This document shows, piece after piece, positions 1-9,685 of a DNA stretch of 64,000 nt. The stretch is from Rhizobium acidisoli (GTDB lineage: Bacteria; Pseudomonadota; Alphaproteobacteria; Rhizobiales; Rhizobiaceae): assembly GCF_002531755.2 (NCBI RefSeq), contig NZ_CP035001.1, positions 248,001 through 312,000 on the forward strand, given 5' to 3'. Position 1 is the first letter of the stretch, and each line of letters begins with the position of its first letter. Position numbers and translations under genes: made by a program. Under the pieces are notes generated by a model. It did no database searches. It worked only from the letters and a program-made list of their open reading frames with translations, and was not told the origin of the DNA.

Positions 1-403
1 ACACGGCAAGGCCGCGGTTTTCGTCGAACCAGGCGGTCGTCGCTGCGATCATCGGCGCGAAGAAGGCGCTGGCGGCGAGGCCAACGAGGATGCCGTAAGT
101 CAGCTGGAACTGCAGCAGCGTTTCGGCCCGGCTCGCCAGAACCAGCGCCAGGCCGAGCAGCACTGAGCCGATCATCACGACGATGCGCGGGCCGAAGCGG
201 TCGCTTGCCGCCCCCCAGAGGAAGCCACCAAAGCCCATGACGATGAAATTCAGCGTCATCGCACTGGCGATACCGACATGCGACCAGCCGGTGGCAGTCG
301 CGATCGGTTCCTGGAAAATCGCCAGCGAGAACATCGCGCCGATGGCTACGCACGACATCAACGCGCCGACGGCGACGATGACCCAACGATAGGAAACACC
401 CAT
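1..403 (-). CDS. MFS transporter, N-terminal part (cut by window edge)
   Basis: This is the N-terminal 134 residues of a major facilitator superfamily permease; the rest lies left of the window. The start ATG at 401-403 follows a GGAGG. Hydrophobic stretches fill residues 5-30, 45-65 and 75-95. The loop after the second helix reads GAASDRFGPR, the conserved DRxGxR loop of MFS proteins. The style resembles oxalate/formate or monocarboxylate carriers, so an aromatic or organic acid is possible given the pca genes nearby, but the substrate cannot be read from this fragment. Confidence 0.8.
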   Translation of the reverse strand, partial: MGVSYRWVIVAVGALMSCVAIGAMFSLAIFQEPIATATGWSHVGIASAMTLNFIVMGFGGFLWGAASDRFGPRIVVMIGSVLLGLALVLASRAETLLQFQLTYGILVGLAASAFFAPMIAATTAWFDENRGLAV

Positions 404-531
404 GGCTTCAAACCTCCATGCCGACAGAGTGATTGCGCCGCACAGCTCCTCCGCCGCGCTCCTCGCAATCTAAAGACGTTCGGACTGCTGGGATTTCGAC
501 AGCGCGCTCACATCTTTTTTCCCGTGCAGTC

Positions 532-1014
532 CTATAGGGTACGAAACATCACTAATGCGTCGACATAACCCTCACTCGGATGAAGGAAAACGCCGGGAAG
601 GCGGCCGACGATTTCGAAGCCGAGGGATTGCCAGAGCTCAACGGCGCGGCGGTTGCTGCTGACGACGAAATTGAACTGCATGGCGCGAAAGCCGCGGGCG
701 CGGGCGTGCTGCAGGGAATGGTCATGCATGCGGCGGGCAACGCCGCGGCCGGCCGCAGCGGGATCGGTCATGTAGCCGCAATTGCAGACATGGCGGCCGC
801 CGCCGGCCTGATTGGCCTTGATGTAATAGGTGCCGAGGATGACGCCATCCTCTTCGGCGACGAAGGTCTCGCGGTCCTTCCCCATCCAATAGGCGAGCGC
901 ATCGGCTTCAGGGAGATCGCGATCGAGCGCATAGGTCTCACCGGCGCGGACCGTCGGGCCGATGATCCTCCAGATGGCATCTCGATCGTCGTTTTCTGCG
1001 GGTCGGATCAGCAT
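532..1014 (-). CDS. GNAT family N-acetyltransferase
   Basis: A 160-residue single-domain acetyltransferase that moves an acetyl group from acetyl-CoA to an unidentified amine. Residues 84-100 contain AAAGRGVARRMHDHSL, the RGxGxA-type CoA pyrophosphate-binding loop, and the C-terminal half (NRRAVELWQSLGFEIVG) is the usual GNAT motif B region. It lies 40 bp downstream of pcaF on the same strand and could be the last gene of the pca transcript, although nothing links it functionally to aromatic degradation. Confidence 0.85.
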   Translation of the reverse strand: MLIRPAENDDRDAIWRIIGPTVRAGETYALDRDLPEADALAYWMGKDRETFVAEEDGVILGTYYIKANQAGGGRHVCNCGYMTDPAAAGRGVARRMHDHSLQHARARGFRAMQFNFVVSSNRRAVELWQSLGFEIVGRLPGVFLHPSEGYVDALVMFRTL

Positions 1015-1054
1015 GCCCGATTTCTACAGAAGCCGGGCATCGGGCGCAACGTTC

Positions 1055-2260
<1,206 letters not shown>

Positions 2261-2269
2261 GGCTTTTCC

Positions 2270-2959
2270 TCAGAGTTTCGGAACGACGAGGTCGGCAACC
2301 GGCCCATCGACATGGAGGGCCGCGCCGGTCATCGCCTGCAATTCCTCCTGCGACATCGCGGCCAGCTTCTCCCGCAGGACGAAGCGCCCGTCGACGATGT
2401 CGATGACGGCATGGCTGGTATAGACGCGGGTGATGCAGGCCACACCAGTTAGCGGGAAGGTGCATTTCTCCACCAGCTTCGGCTCGCCGGTCTTGGTGAC
2501 GTGCTCGGTGATGACGCAGACCTGCTTGGCGCCGTGCACCAGATCCATGGCGCCGCCGACGGCCGGCACACCTTTGCTGCCGACGCGCCAGTTGGCGAGA
2601 TCGCCGCTCTGCGCGACCTGATAGGCGCCGAGGATCGCGACGTCGAGATGGCCGCCGCGCACCATGGCGAAGCTGTCGGCATGGTGGAAGAAGGCTGCGC
2701 CCGGCTTCAGCGTCACCGCCTTCTTGCCGGCATTGATCAGATCCCAGTCCTCTTCGCCTTCGGCCGGCGGCTCGCCGAAATTCAGGATGCCGTTCTCGGT
2801 GTGGAAGATCGCTTCGCGGCCGGGCGGCTGATAGCGGGCGACCATTTCGGGAAAGCCAATGCCGAGGTTCACATAGGCGCCGTCGGCAATATCCTGCGCG
2901 GCGCGCCAGGCGATCTGCGCATTGGAGAGCTTGATGTCTTCTCTGATATCGACGGTCAT
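2270..2959 (-). CDS. pcaJ: 3-oxoadipate CoA-transferase, beta subunit
   Basis: A 229-residue beta subunit of succinyl-CoA:3-oxoadipate CoA-transferase. The catalytic glutamate is Glu55 in HTENGILNFG. The start ATG at 2957-2959 overlaps the pcaI stop as ATGA, so the subunits are probably translationally coupled. A longer reading frame extends upstream through pcaI in another frame and is not the real start. With PcaI it activates 3-oxoadipate for PcaF. Confidence 0.93.
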   Translation of the reverse strand: MTVDIREDIKLSNAQIAWRAAQDIADGAYVNLGIGFPEMVARYQPPGREAIFHTENGILNFGEPPAEGEEDWDLINAGKKAVTLKPGAAFFHHADSFAMVRGGHLDVAILGAYQVAQSGDLANWRVGSKGVPAVGGAMDLVHGAKQVCVITEHVTKTGEPKLVEKCTFPLTGVACITRVYTSHAVIDIVDGRFVLREKLAAMSQEELQAMTGAALHVDGPVADLVVPKL

Positions 2960-3663
2960 ACGTAGGCCACTCCGGCTCGAATGAGCTCTTCTTCCTGCTG
3001 CGGACGGGGAACGGCGACGACACGGTCGACGAAAATGCCGGGTGTCACCACATGCTCGGGATCGATGCCGCCGGCCGGCACGATGGATGAAACCTGGGCG
3101 ATCGTCTTGGCCGCCGCCATGCACATCAGCGGATTGAAGTTGCGGCCGGCCTTGTTGTAGGTGAGGTTGCCATTGATATCGCCGATCTCGGCTTTGACAA
3201 TGGCGAAATCGGCTTTCAGCCAACGTTCCTGCACATAATGGCGGCCGTCGAATTCGGCGATGACCTTGCCGTCAGCGAGTTCCGTGCCGTAGGCCGTCGG
3301 CGTGTAGAAAGCCGGAATGCCGGCCCCGCCGGCGCGGATGCGCTCGGCCAGCGTTCCCTGCGGCACCAGTTCGAGCTCGATTTCGCCCGCCAGATATTTG
3401 TCCGTGAAGGCGCGCGGATCCGACGAGCGCGGGAACGAGCAGATCATCTTTCTGACCATGCCGGCATCGATCATCGCTGCAATGCCGATGCGCCCATTGC
3501 CGGCATTGTTGTTGATCACGGTGAGGTTCTTCGGCCCCCTGTCGATTAAGGCATGAATGAGCTCGATCGGCGCACCCGAGCCGCCGAAACCACCGATCAT
3601 GACGGTAGCGCCGTCGCCGATCTCGGAGACGGCCTCCGACGTGCTCCCGATTGTCTTGTCCAT
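2956..3663 (-). CDS. pcaI: 3-oxoadipate CoA-transferase, alpha subunit
   Basis: A 235-residue alpha subunit that pairs with PcaJ in the CoA-transferase. The glycine-rich CoA-binding segment GGFGGSGAPIEL lies at residues 23-34, as expected for the family, and the length is normal. It is the first gene of the pcaIJF run and faces pcaR across a 152-bp gap containing a 9-bp inverted repeat, so it is probably controlled by PcaR. Confidence 0.93.
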   Translation of the reverse strand: MDKTIGSTSEAVSEIGDGATVMIGGFGGSGAPIELIHALIDRGPKNLTVINNNAGNGRIGIAAMIDAGMVRKMICSFPRSSDPRAFTDKYLAGEIELELVPQGTLAERIRAGGAGIPAFYTPTAYGTELADGKVIAEFDGRHYVQERWLKADFAIVKAEIGDINGNLTYNKAGRNFNPLMCMAAAKTIAQVSSIVPAGGIDPEHVVTPGIFVDRVVAVPRPQQEEELIRAGVAYV

Positions 3664-3748
3664 GCAGATTTCTCCTTGGCGAGATCGAGAACTGGTCCTC
3701 CCGTCCTCCAGGGTCAGGCATAAGGCGGGAGGGGACCCGCCGCAAGAG

Positions 3749-3789
3749 ATTTGTGCGTTATTTGACTTTTGTTCATATATCGCACAAAT
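3749..3789. promoter_or_regulatory. Inverted repeat in pcaI-pcaR intergenic region, candidate PcaR operator
   Basis: A perfect 9-bp inverted repeat, ATTTGTGCG at 3749-3757 and CGCACAAAT at 3781-3789, with a 23-bp AT-rich spacer. It lies between the divergent pcaI and pcaR starts. IclR-family proteins of the PcaR group usually bind such divergent regions; assigning this repeat to PcaR is inference. Confidence 0.5.
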
Positions 3790-3815
3790 TCGATGAATCG
3801 ATTGGAGAACCGACC

Positions 3816-4574
3816 ATGCGCGAAACGGATTTCGTCAGCGGCTTTGCCCGCGGCCTGAAAGTCATCGAAGCCTTTGGCGAGACGCGGCAGCGACTGTCGA
3901 TCGCCGAGGCCTCGAAGCTGACGGAGCTCGACCGCGCCACCGTGCGCCGTTCGCTGCTGACGCTGGCCGAACTCGGCTATGCCGATTATGACGGCAAGTT
4001 CTTCACCCTGACGCCGAAGATCCTGCGGCTTGGCCATGCCTATCTCGCGGCGACGCCGCTGCCGGCGCTGTTGCAGCCGCATCTCGATCATCTCTCTGAA
4101 CGAGCCGGCCAGAGCGCCTCGGCCTCGGTGCTCGACGGCACCGAAATCGTCTATATCGCCCGCGCCTCGCAGCGCCGCGTCATGTCGATCAATCTCACCC
4201 CCGGCAGCCGCCTGCCCGCCTATTGCGCCTCGATGGGCCGCGTGCTGCTCGCAGCCCTCACTGAAAACGAGGCGCGGGCCATCCTTGCCCGCAGCGAGCT
4301 AAGACAAAATACGCCGAAGACCCGAACCGACCCTAAAGATCTCATCGCCGAATTCCGCCGTGTGCGCGCCGAGGGTTATGCGATCATCGACCAGGAGCTG
4401 GAGATTGGCCTCTGCTCGATTGCCGTGCCCGTCGAAAACGACCGCGGCGAAACGGTTGCGGCGATCAATATCGGCGCGCCGGCCGCCCTCGTCCCGGCTG
4501 CGGAGATGAAGGAGCGTTATCTGCCATTGCTGAAGGAAACCCAGGCCGCATTGCGGCCGCTGCTGCGCCGGTGA
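3816..4574 (+). CDS. pcaR: IclR family transcriptional regulator of pca genes
   Basis: A 252-residue IclR-family regulator. An N-terminal winged helix (LSIAEASKLTELDRATVRRS, about residues 26-45) precedes the C-terminal effector domain. The start at 3816 has GGAG 9 bp upstream; the frame stays open further upstream but over the pcaI promoter. It is divergent from pcaIJF and by family knowledge would activate those genes with 3-oxoadipate or a related intermediate as signal. Alternatives within the family (PobR, CatR-like) are less likely from the context. Confidence 0.88.
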   Translation: MRETDFVSGFARGLKVIEAFGETRQRLSIAEASKLTELDRATVRRSLLTLAELGYADYDGKFFTLTPKILRLGHAYLAATPLPALLQPHLDHLSERAGQSASASVLDGTEIVYIARASQRRVMSINLTPGSRLPAYCASMGRVLLAALTENEARAILARSELRQNTPKTRTDPKDLIAEFRRVRAEGYAIIDQELEIGLCSIAVPVENDRGETVAAINIGAPAALVPAAEMKERYLPLLKETQAALRPLLRR

Positions 4575-4592
4575 CGGCAAGCAGGGAAAAAG

Positions 4593-4622
4593 GGGCGGCC
4601 CCGGTCGGCGCCGGGGCCGCCC
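4593..4622. terminator. Bidirectional rho-independent terminator between pcaR and the phosphoesterase gene
   Basis: A perfect 12-bp stem (GGGCGGCCCCGG / CCGGGGCCGCCC) with a 6-nt loop. On the minus strand it is followed by CCTTTTTCC, giving a U-tract for the phosphoesterase transcript, whose stop is about 10 bp away. On the plus strand it ends pcaR without a U-tract. Confidence 0.8.
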
Positions 4623-4629
4623 GCAATTG

Positions 4630-6189
4630 TCAATGCGTCAGGTCGAGCGCGGCTGTGAGGTCACCCATCGGCGGCTGGCCGTTATCACCAAGCGCCTTGT
4701 CACGGGCGACGATTCCCGGCAGCACCGGCAGATCGTAACGCGCGGTGATGAAGCGGATGATCGACGTCGTGTCGTACTGAGTGTGGTCGACGGTGCCGTC
4801 CTTGGCGAAGGGCGAGATGATGAAGGCCGGAATGCGGTTGCCCGGCCCCCAGCGGTCGGCCTTCGGCGGCGCGACGTGATCCCAGAAGCCGCCGTTTTCG
4901 TCATAGGTGACGATGACGAGCATATGGCCCCATTGCGGGCTCTTCTCGAGATGGGAGACGATATCGGCAAGATGCTGGTCGCCGCTCGAAACATCGGCAT
5001 AACCGCCATGTTCGTTGAGGTTGCCCTGCGGCTTGTAGAAGGAAACGGCCGGCAGCTTGCCCGCGTCGATATCCCCAAGGAAGGCTTCGCCCGCAAGGCC
5101 GCCGTCCTTCAAGTGCTCGGCGCGCGCCGGTGTGCCGGGCGCGAAATTGGCGAAATAGTTGAAGGGCTGATGGTGGAACTGGAAGTTCGGCACCGGCGTG
5201 GCGTTCTTGCCGTCGAGGGCTGCCTGCCAGGCGCCGCCATACCAGGCCCAGCTGACGCCCTTCACCGACAGGAGGTCGCCGATAGTGATCGCATGCTGCG
5301 GCGGCAGCGTCGTGGCGGCCGCGGGGTCGGCCAAAGCAGGATCCCCATCCTTGGCCGGCGGGTTGGCGCTCGGCTGATAGGGCGGCTGCATGGTGTTGAC
5401 GGCGTAGAAGTCGGGGGTCAGCGTGCCATCGGAGACGAATTTCGGGGCGCCTTCCAGCGCCGATTTCGGGGCGTTTTCGGCCACGGTCAAGGACGTGCCG
5501 TCGGCACCGACCTTGGCGATCACAGGCTTGGCCGGGCTCTTGTCGGCATCCGGATAATAGGGTGCGCAGGCGCAGACCAGCGCGAAGTGATTGAGGAACG
5601 AACCGCCGAAGGCGCCCTGGAAGAAATTGTCGGCAATGACGTATTTCTGCGCCACCTGCCACATCGGCAGGATGGAGCCGTCATAATGGCCCATGACCAG
5701 GCTGCCGGAATCGGCCCAGGCGACGAACTTGTCGTTCTTGCCGCCGTCGATCTGCATCTGCTCCTGATAGAAGCGGTGCCAGAGATCGCGGGTGATGACC
5801 GACGGCGCCTGGGCAAAACCCTTCGGATCGTCGATCGCGAAGCTGGCATTGGCGAGATGGGCCGACTGCGCTTCGGTGATCGCGGGCGTCACGCCCTTGG
5901 CGGTCAACCCGCCCCAGGCCGGCGGCAGTTCGAAAAGCGGTTGGCCGTCGCGGTCGAGCTGGCGCGCCTGATCGGCGCCGACATTGGAAAGGCCGTTGGC
6001 GCCGGGAAAGCTGCCGTAGAGATTATCGAAGCTGCGGTCTTCGGCATAGATGACGACAATATTGTCGATCTTGTCGTAACCGGCCGGTGCGGCATGGGCT
6101 GCCGTCACCATGGCGAGCGGCATCATCGCCGAACCGGCAAGACAGAGGGCGTTCAGAAGTTTCAGTCTTTTCACGGGGTGAGACCTCAT
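4630..6189 (-). CDS. Exported phosphoesterase, acid phosphatase AcpA / phospholipase C family
   Basis: A 519-residue exported phosphoesterase. Residues 1-33 form a signal peptide ending near TAAHA|APAG. The mature start NIVVIYAEDRSFDNLYG is the conserved metal-binding opening of the phosphoesterase family that includes AcpA-type acid phosphatases and phospholipase C. Later motifs such as YDENGGFWDHVAPP hold the second metal-ligand region. The protein probably releases phosphate from esters in the periplasm. A candidate Pho box 77 bp upstream supports a phosphate-scavenging role. Phosphatase and phospholipase C activity cannot be told apart here. Confidence 0.85.
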   Translation of the reverse strand: MRSHPVKRLKLLNALCLAGSAMMPLAMVTAAHAAPAGYDKIDNIVVIYAEDRSFDNLYGSFPGANGLSNVGADQARQLDRDGQPLFELPPAWGGLTAKGVTPAITEAQSAHLANASFAIDDPKGFAQAPSVITRDLWHRFYQEQMQIDGGKNDKFVAWADSGSLVMGHYDGSILPMWQVAQKYVIADNFFQGAFGGSFLNHFALVCACAPYYPDADKSPAKPVIAKVGADGTSLTVAENAPKSALEGAPKFVSDGTLTPDFYAVNTMQPPYQPSANPPAKDGDPALADPAAATTLPPQHAITIGDLLSVKGVSWAWYGGAWQAALDGKNATPVPNFQFHHQPFNYFANFAPGTPARAEHLKDGGLAGEAFLGDIDAGKLPAVSFYKPQGNLNEHGGYADVSSGDQHLADIVSHLEKSPQWGHMLVIVTYDENGGFWDHVAPPKADRWGPGNRIPAFIISPFAKDGTVDHTQYDTTSIIRFITARYDLPVLPGIVARDKALGDNGQPPMGDLTAALDLTH

Positions 6190-6265
6190 GGCTAGGGGCG
6201 TTGGCTAGAGGGAGCGGGAAACGCTCGGGGGCGTACTGACGCTAGTCCCGCCGCCTATCAGCTTT

Positions 6266-6283
6266 GTGACACCAGCGTTACAG
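6266..6283 (-). promoter_or_regulatory. Candidate PhoB box upstream of the phosphoesterase
   Basis: Read on the minus strand this is CTGTAAC-GCTG-GTGTCAC: two 7-bp direct repeats 11 bp apart, matching the rhizobial Pho box pattern CTGTCAT-N4-CTGTCAY at most positions. It lies 77 bp upstream of the phosphoesterase start and about 90 bp from the divergent peroxidase start, so it could serve either gene. Confidence 0.5.
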
Positions 6284-6370
6284 CGACGCCGCAGCCCAAC
6301 CACCGTCATCAATCTGTGCATCAAGGTTCGATCATGATCAGAATCTATCTAAGCTACTGGAATCCTTATC

Positions 6371-7660
6371 ATGACGACAAAGACGGTTTGGCCTATGCGG
6401 CCCGGTTTGGCGATCGGCCTGGGCGCCGCGGCCCTCTGTCTGGCCATTCTGCCGCTGCGGCAAAGCAGCGCGGCAGCCGTCCTCGGTGTGCATCCCGGAC
6501 CGATGTCGCGCGCCGAAGCCTTTGCCCGGGCCGAAACGCTCACCGCGCTCGGCCGCAAGATATTCTCAGATCCTTCGCTATCGGCCTCGGGGCTGCAGGC
6601 CTGCGCTTCCTGCCATGATCCCGCTCACGCCTTCGGCCCGGCCTCGGCCAAACCGGTCGAGATGGGCGGCAGGGAGATGAACGAGCCGGGCCTGCGCACC
6701 GTTCCGACGCTGCGTTATCTGCAGTCGGTGCCTGCTTTCACCGAACATTTTTACGATTCCGAGGACGAGGGCGACGAAAGCGTCGACAACGGCCCGACCG
6801 GCGGCCTGACCTGGGACGGCCGCGTCGATCACGGCGCAGACCAGGCCAAGATCCCGCTGCTCTCACCCTTCGAGATGGGCAACAAGGAAGCGGCCGAGGT
6901 CGCGGCCAAGCTGCGCAAGGCGCCCTATGCCGATGCCATCAAGGCGGCCTTCGGCGAGAGCGTGTTCGACAATCCGCAGGACACATTCGACGCCGCCACC
7001 GAGGCGCTCGCCACCTTCGAGCAGAGCGGCCCGGACTTCTATCCCTATTCCAGCCGCTACGACGCCTTTCTCGCCGGCAAGGCGACGCTGAGCGCCCAGG
7101 AATTGCACGGCCGGCAGCTGTTCGAGGATCCCGCAAAAGGCAACTGTTCGAGCTGTCACTTGAGCGAACCCGCCAATGACGGCGAGCCGCCGCAATTTTC
7201 CGATTTCGGCTTCCTCGGCCTCGCCGCCCCCCGCAACATGGCGATCTCGGCCAACAGCGACCCGAACTATCACGATCTCGGCCTCTGCGGCCCGCAGCGG
7301 ACCGATCTTGCCGGATACAGCGAATATTGCGGCCTGTTCCGCACGCCGACGCTGCGCAATGTCGCGCTGAAGAAGAGCTTCTTCCACAATGGCTATTTCC
7401 ACACGCTGCGCGACGTCGTCTCCTTCTATGCGACCCGCGACAGCGATCTCGGCCGCTGGTATCCCAAGAAAGCCGACGGCACGATCCACAAATACGACGA
7501 CCTGCCGCAAGCCTATTGGGACAACCTCAACCAGGACCCGCCCTTCGGCCGGAAGCCAGGCGACGCCCCGGCCCTCACCGACCCCGAAATCGACGATATC
7601 GTTGCCTTCCTGGGGACGCTGACCGATGCCGACCTGCAGCCAAAAATCAGCGGGCATTGA
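6371..7660 (+). CDS. Di-heme cytochrome c peroxidase / MauG-type protein
   Basis: A 429-residue exported di-heme protein. A hydrophobic signal or anchor spans residues 10-35. Two c-type heme sites are present, CASCH at 78-82 and CSSCH at 259-263, the spacing expected of the CcpA/MauG superfamily. It would reduce hydrogen peroxide with electrons from cytochrome c, or carry out a MauG-like oxidation of a partner protein. It is divergent from the phosphoesterase and shares its 181-bp promoter region. The ribosome-binding site is weak, so the start is less certain than the family. Confidence 0.87.
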   Translation: MTTKTVWPMRPGLAIGLGAAALCLAILPLRQSSAAAVLGVHPGPMSRAEAFARAETLTALGRKIFSDPSLSASGLQACASCHDPAHAFGPASAKPVEMGGREMNEPGLRTVPTLRYLQSVPAFTEHFYDSEDEGDESVDNGPTGGLTWDGRVDHGADQAKIPLLSPFEMGNKEAAEVAAKLRKAPYADAIKAAFGESVFDNPQDTFDAATEALATFEQSGPDFYPYSSRYDAFLAGKATLSAQELHGRQLFEDPAKGNCSSCHLSEPANDGEPPQFSDFGFLGLAAPRNMAISANSDPNYHDLGLCGPQRTDLAGYSEYCGLFRTPTLRNVALKKSFFHNGYFHTLRDVVSFYATRDSDLGRWYPKKADGTIHKYDDLPQAYWDNLNQDPPFGRKPGDAPALTDPEIDDIVAFLGTLTDADLQPKISGH

Positions 7661-7734
7661 CCGGCCGGCGAACTGCCCTTGCTGGGGTCTGACGGACGGA
7701 AACACATCTCGTCACCGTTGCTTGAGAACATGCA

Positions 7735-7761
7735 ATCAATGATTTATATGCTGTCATTGAT
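7735..7761. promoter_or_regulatory. Inverted repeat upstream of toxin-antitoxin pair, candidate autoregulatory operator
   Basis: Perfect 8-bp arms ATCAATGA (7735-7742) and TCATTGAT (7754-7761) around an 11-bp spacer containing a TATATG-like -10. It ends 14 bp before the antitoxin start, where a ribbon-helix-helix antitoxin would be expected to repress its own operon. Confidence 0.5.
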
Positions 7762-7775
7762 GAATGGAGGCAATG

Positions 7776-8024
7776 ATGGCCAGCATGACGATCCGAAATC
7801 TCGATGAGGGATTGAAGCAGCGGCTGCGCGTCCGCGCCGCGACGCATGGCCGTTCAATGGAAGATGAAGCACGCGATATTCTGCGTACGGCACTTGCGAC
7901 CACGGAGCCAGCAGCGCGCAATCTCGCCGATACTATCCGCGCCCGCTTGCAATCGGTCGGGGGCGTTGAGCTCGAAATTCCGCCCCGGCAGCCGATCCGG
8001 AACGCGCCGGACTTTGACGCGTGA
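7776..8024 (+). CDS. Ribbon-helix-helix antitoxin (FitA/VapB-like)
   Basis: An 82-residue antitoxin. The opening MTIRNLDEGLKQRLRVRAA is the beta strand and first helix of an Arc/FitA-type ribbon-helix-helix DNA-binding domain; the C-terminal half should wrap the toxin. The chosen ATG is 5 bp downstream of GGAGG; in-frame ATGs at 7764 and 7773 overlap or crowd that site. It overlaps the toxin gene by 4 bp, and its function is to neutralise the PIN toxin and repress the operon. Confidence 0.87.
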   Translation: MASMTIRNLDEGLKQRLRVRAATHGRSMEDEARDILRTALATTEPAARNLADTIRARLQSVGGVELEIPPRQPIRNAPDFDA

Positions 8025-8443
8025 TCATTCTCGATACCAACGTCATTTCGGAACTGCTTACACGCGCACCGAATGCGGCTGTTAGCAAATGGCTGGGCGT
8101 ACAACCTGCATCTTCGGTGTTCACGACCGCGATTACCGAAGCGGAAATTCTATATGGCTTGCGCCTCCTTCCTCACGGTCGGCGCCGGAGTGATCTTGAA
8201 ACAGCAATCCTGCCAATATTCAACGAGGATATGAGCGGCCGCGTCCTGCCATTCGATCGTGACGCGGCAGACGTCTACGCCATCATTGCCACCGATCGCC
8301 GCAAGGCTGGCAGGCCGATCAGCCAGTTCGATGCACAGATCGCAGCCATCACAATCTCGCGCGGCGCTTCGCTCGCAACGCGCAACGTGTCCGATTTCGA
8401 GGGAATGGGCTTACAGATCATAAATCCGTGGGAAAACCGCTAA
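8021..8443 (+). CDS. PIN-domain toxin, VapC/FitB type ribonuclease
   Basis: A 140-residue PIN-domain RNase. It begins with GTG inside the antitoxin stop (GTGA). Metal-binding acids are visible: Asp5 in ILDTNVISEL, the glutamate in TEAEILYG, and the aspartates in SQFDAQIAA and RNVSDFEG. By family it cleaves RNA, often initiator tRNA, when its antitoxin is lost. The pair appears intact and could be a small addiction module next to the arabinoside operon. Confidence 0.9.
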   Translation: MIILDTNVISELLTRAPNAAVSKWLGVQPASSVFTTAITEAEILYGLRLLPHGRRRSDLETAILPIFNEDMSGRVLPFDRDAADVYAIIATDRRKAGRPISQFDAQIAAITISRGASLATRNVSDFEGMGLQIINPWENR

Positions 8444-8496
8444 AACGCGCCTCCCAACCACACATATTATCACCCTCGGCGCAGGAATCCCCACTT

Positions 8497-8523
8497 GATG
8501 TATCACAATTCTCGATATACATC
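8497..8523. promoter_or_regulatory. Inverted repeat upstream of the ArsR-like regulator
   Basis: GATGTAT at 8497-8503 and ATACATC at 8517-8523, 7-bp perfect arms with a 13-bp spacer, ending 27 bp before the regulator start. It is a candidate autoregulatory operator. I found no clear second copy before the arabinofuranosidase gene. Confidence 0.4.
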
Positions 8524-8550
8524 ATTTCTCCGGGAATTCTTGGGGGAATG

Positions 8551-9474
8551 ATGGAACGTTCGTTTTTGACGATTGCCGCCGGTGAGAATAATACGGCGAT
8601 ACGGGCGCTTTCGGCGCCGGCGCGGGTCGAGATGTTGAAACTGCTCTGCGCCAAAGGGCCGACGAATATCAATGATATTGCCCAAGCGCTTTCCCTGCCG
8701 CAATCGACTGTCGCCACCGGCATCCAGATTTTGGAAGAGGCGGGGCTCGTCGAATCCCGGCTGGCGAAGGCCCGCAAGGGCAACCAGAAGATCTGCTCGG
8801 CGGTCTATAGCGAAATCCTGATCAGCTTCGAGGAAAGTGCCGCGCAACGTGCCAACAATATCATCGAAGTCGAGATGCCGGTCGGGCTCTATACCAGCTG
8901 CGATGTACATGCGCCGTGCGGTCTTTGCTCGAGCGAAAGTGTCATCGGCCCTCTCGATGTGCCCGACTATTTTCTTGATCCGCAGCGCATGCAGGCCGGG
9001 CTCGTCTGGTTCGGCCGGGGCTATGTCGAGTATAAATTCCCCAACAATGCCAAGGTCTTGAACAAGGATATCCGCGCCATCGAATTTTCGCTGGAGCTGT
9101 CGTCTGAGGTGCCCGGCACCAATGCGGACTGGCCCTCCGACATTACGCTCTGGGTGAACGGCATGGCGATCGGCACCTGGACGTCTCCAGGCGATTACGG
9201 CGATAAGCGCGGCGCCTTTACACCGGCCTGGTGGAAGCTCGAAGGCTCGCAATATGGGATGATGAAGACCTGGCGCATCTCGACCCGCGGGACCTTCATC
9301 GACGGTGTCGCCGCCTCGAATGTCACGCTCGGGGACCTGGCGCTTGGCCAGCACTCCTCCATCCGGCTGCGCGTCGGCATCGCCGAAAATGCCGGCCATA
9401 CCGGCGGCGTCAATATTTTCGGCCGCGGCTTCGGAAATCACGGGCGCGACATCATCATGCGGCTGCATGTGTGA
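8551..9474 (+). CDS. ArsR-like winged-helix regulator with C-terminal sensor-like domain
   Basis: A 307-residue protein. Residues 15-70 form an ArsR-type winged helix (LSAPARVEMLKLLC, then a recognition helix around PQSTVATGIQILEEAGLV). The remaining 230 residues look like a beta-rich ligand domain rather than a plain ArsR protein, which is usually near 100 residues. Cys117, His120, Cys123 and Cys126 (CDVHAPCGLC) form a possible metal knuckle. The start at 8551 follows GGGGGA; an ATG one codon earlier is crowded. Its position 211 bp before the arabinofuranosidase suggests it controls that operon, with a sugar-derived ligand possible. Confidence 0.75.
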   Translation: MERSFLTIAAGENNTAIRALSAPARVEMLKLLCAKGPTNINDIAQALSLPQSTVATGIQILEEAGLVESRLAKARKGNQKICSAVYSEILISFEESAAQRANNIIEVEMPVGLYTSCDVHAPCGLCSSESVIGPLDVPDYFLDPQRMQAGLVWFGRGYVEYKFPNNAKVLNKDIRAIEFSLELSSEVPGTNADWPSDITLWVNGMAIGTWTSPGDYGDKRGAFTPAWWKLEGSQYGMMKTWRISTRGTFIDGVAASNVTLGDLALGQHSSIRLRVGIAENAGHTGGVNIFGRGFGNHGRDIIMRLHV

Positions 9475-9685
9475 TCGATCGATATCGGAAATGCTGATTT
9501 GAAAAGCACGCATTTTTCCGAATTTTACGAAATAGAAATTCCATTAACATTTTGAGTTTGCATGATATTTTTCGAAATTCAAATTAGTATGATAAAACCC
9601 GCAAGTTGGTTGACAGAACGACTTTCCTGATATCAAGTTGGAGGCAAGAAAACAAAATTCCTGATACATAAAACGGGAGGATCCG

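Noticed and set aside
4627..6195. 522-codon plus-strand frame opposite the phosphoesterase
   Set aside because: It is the antisense shadow of a gene with signal peptide and recognised motifs.
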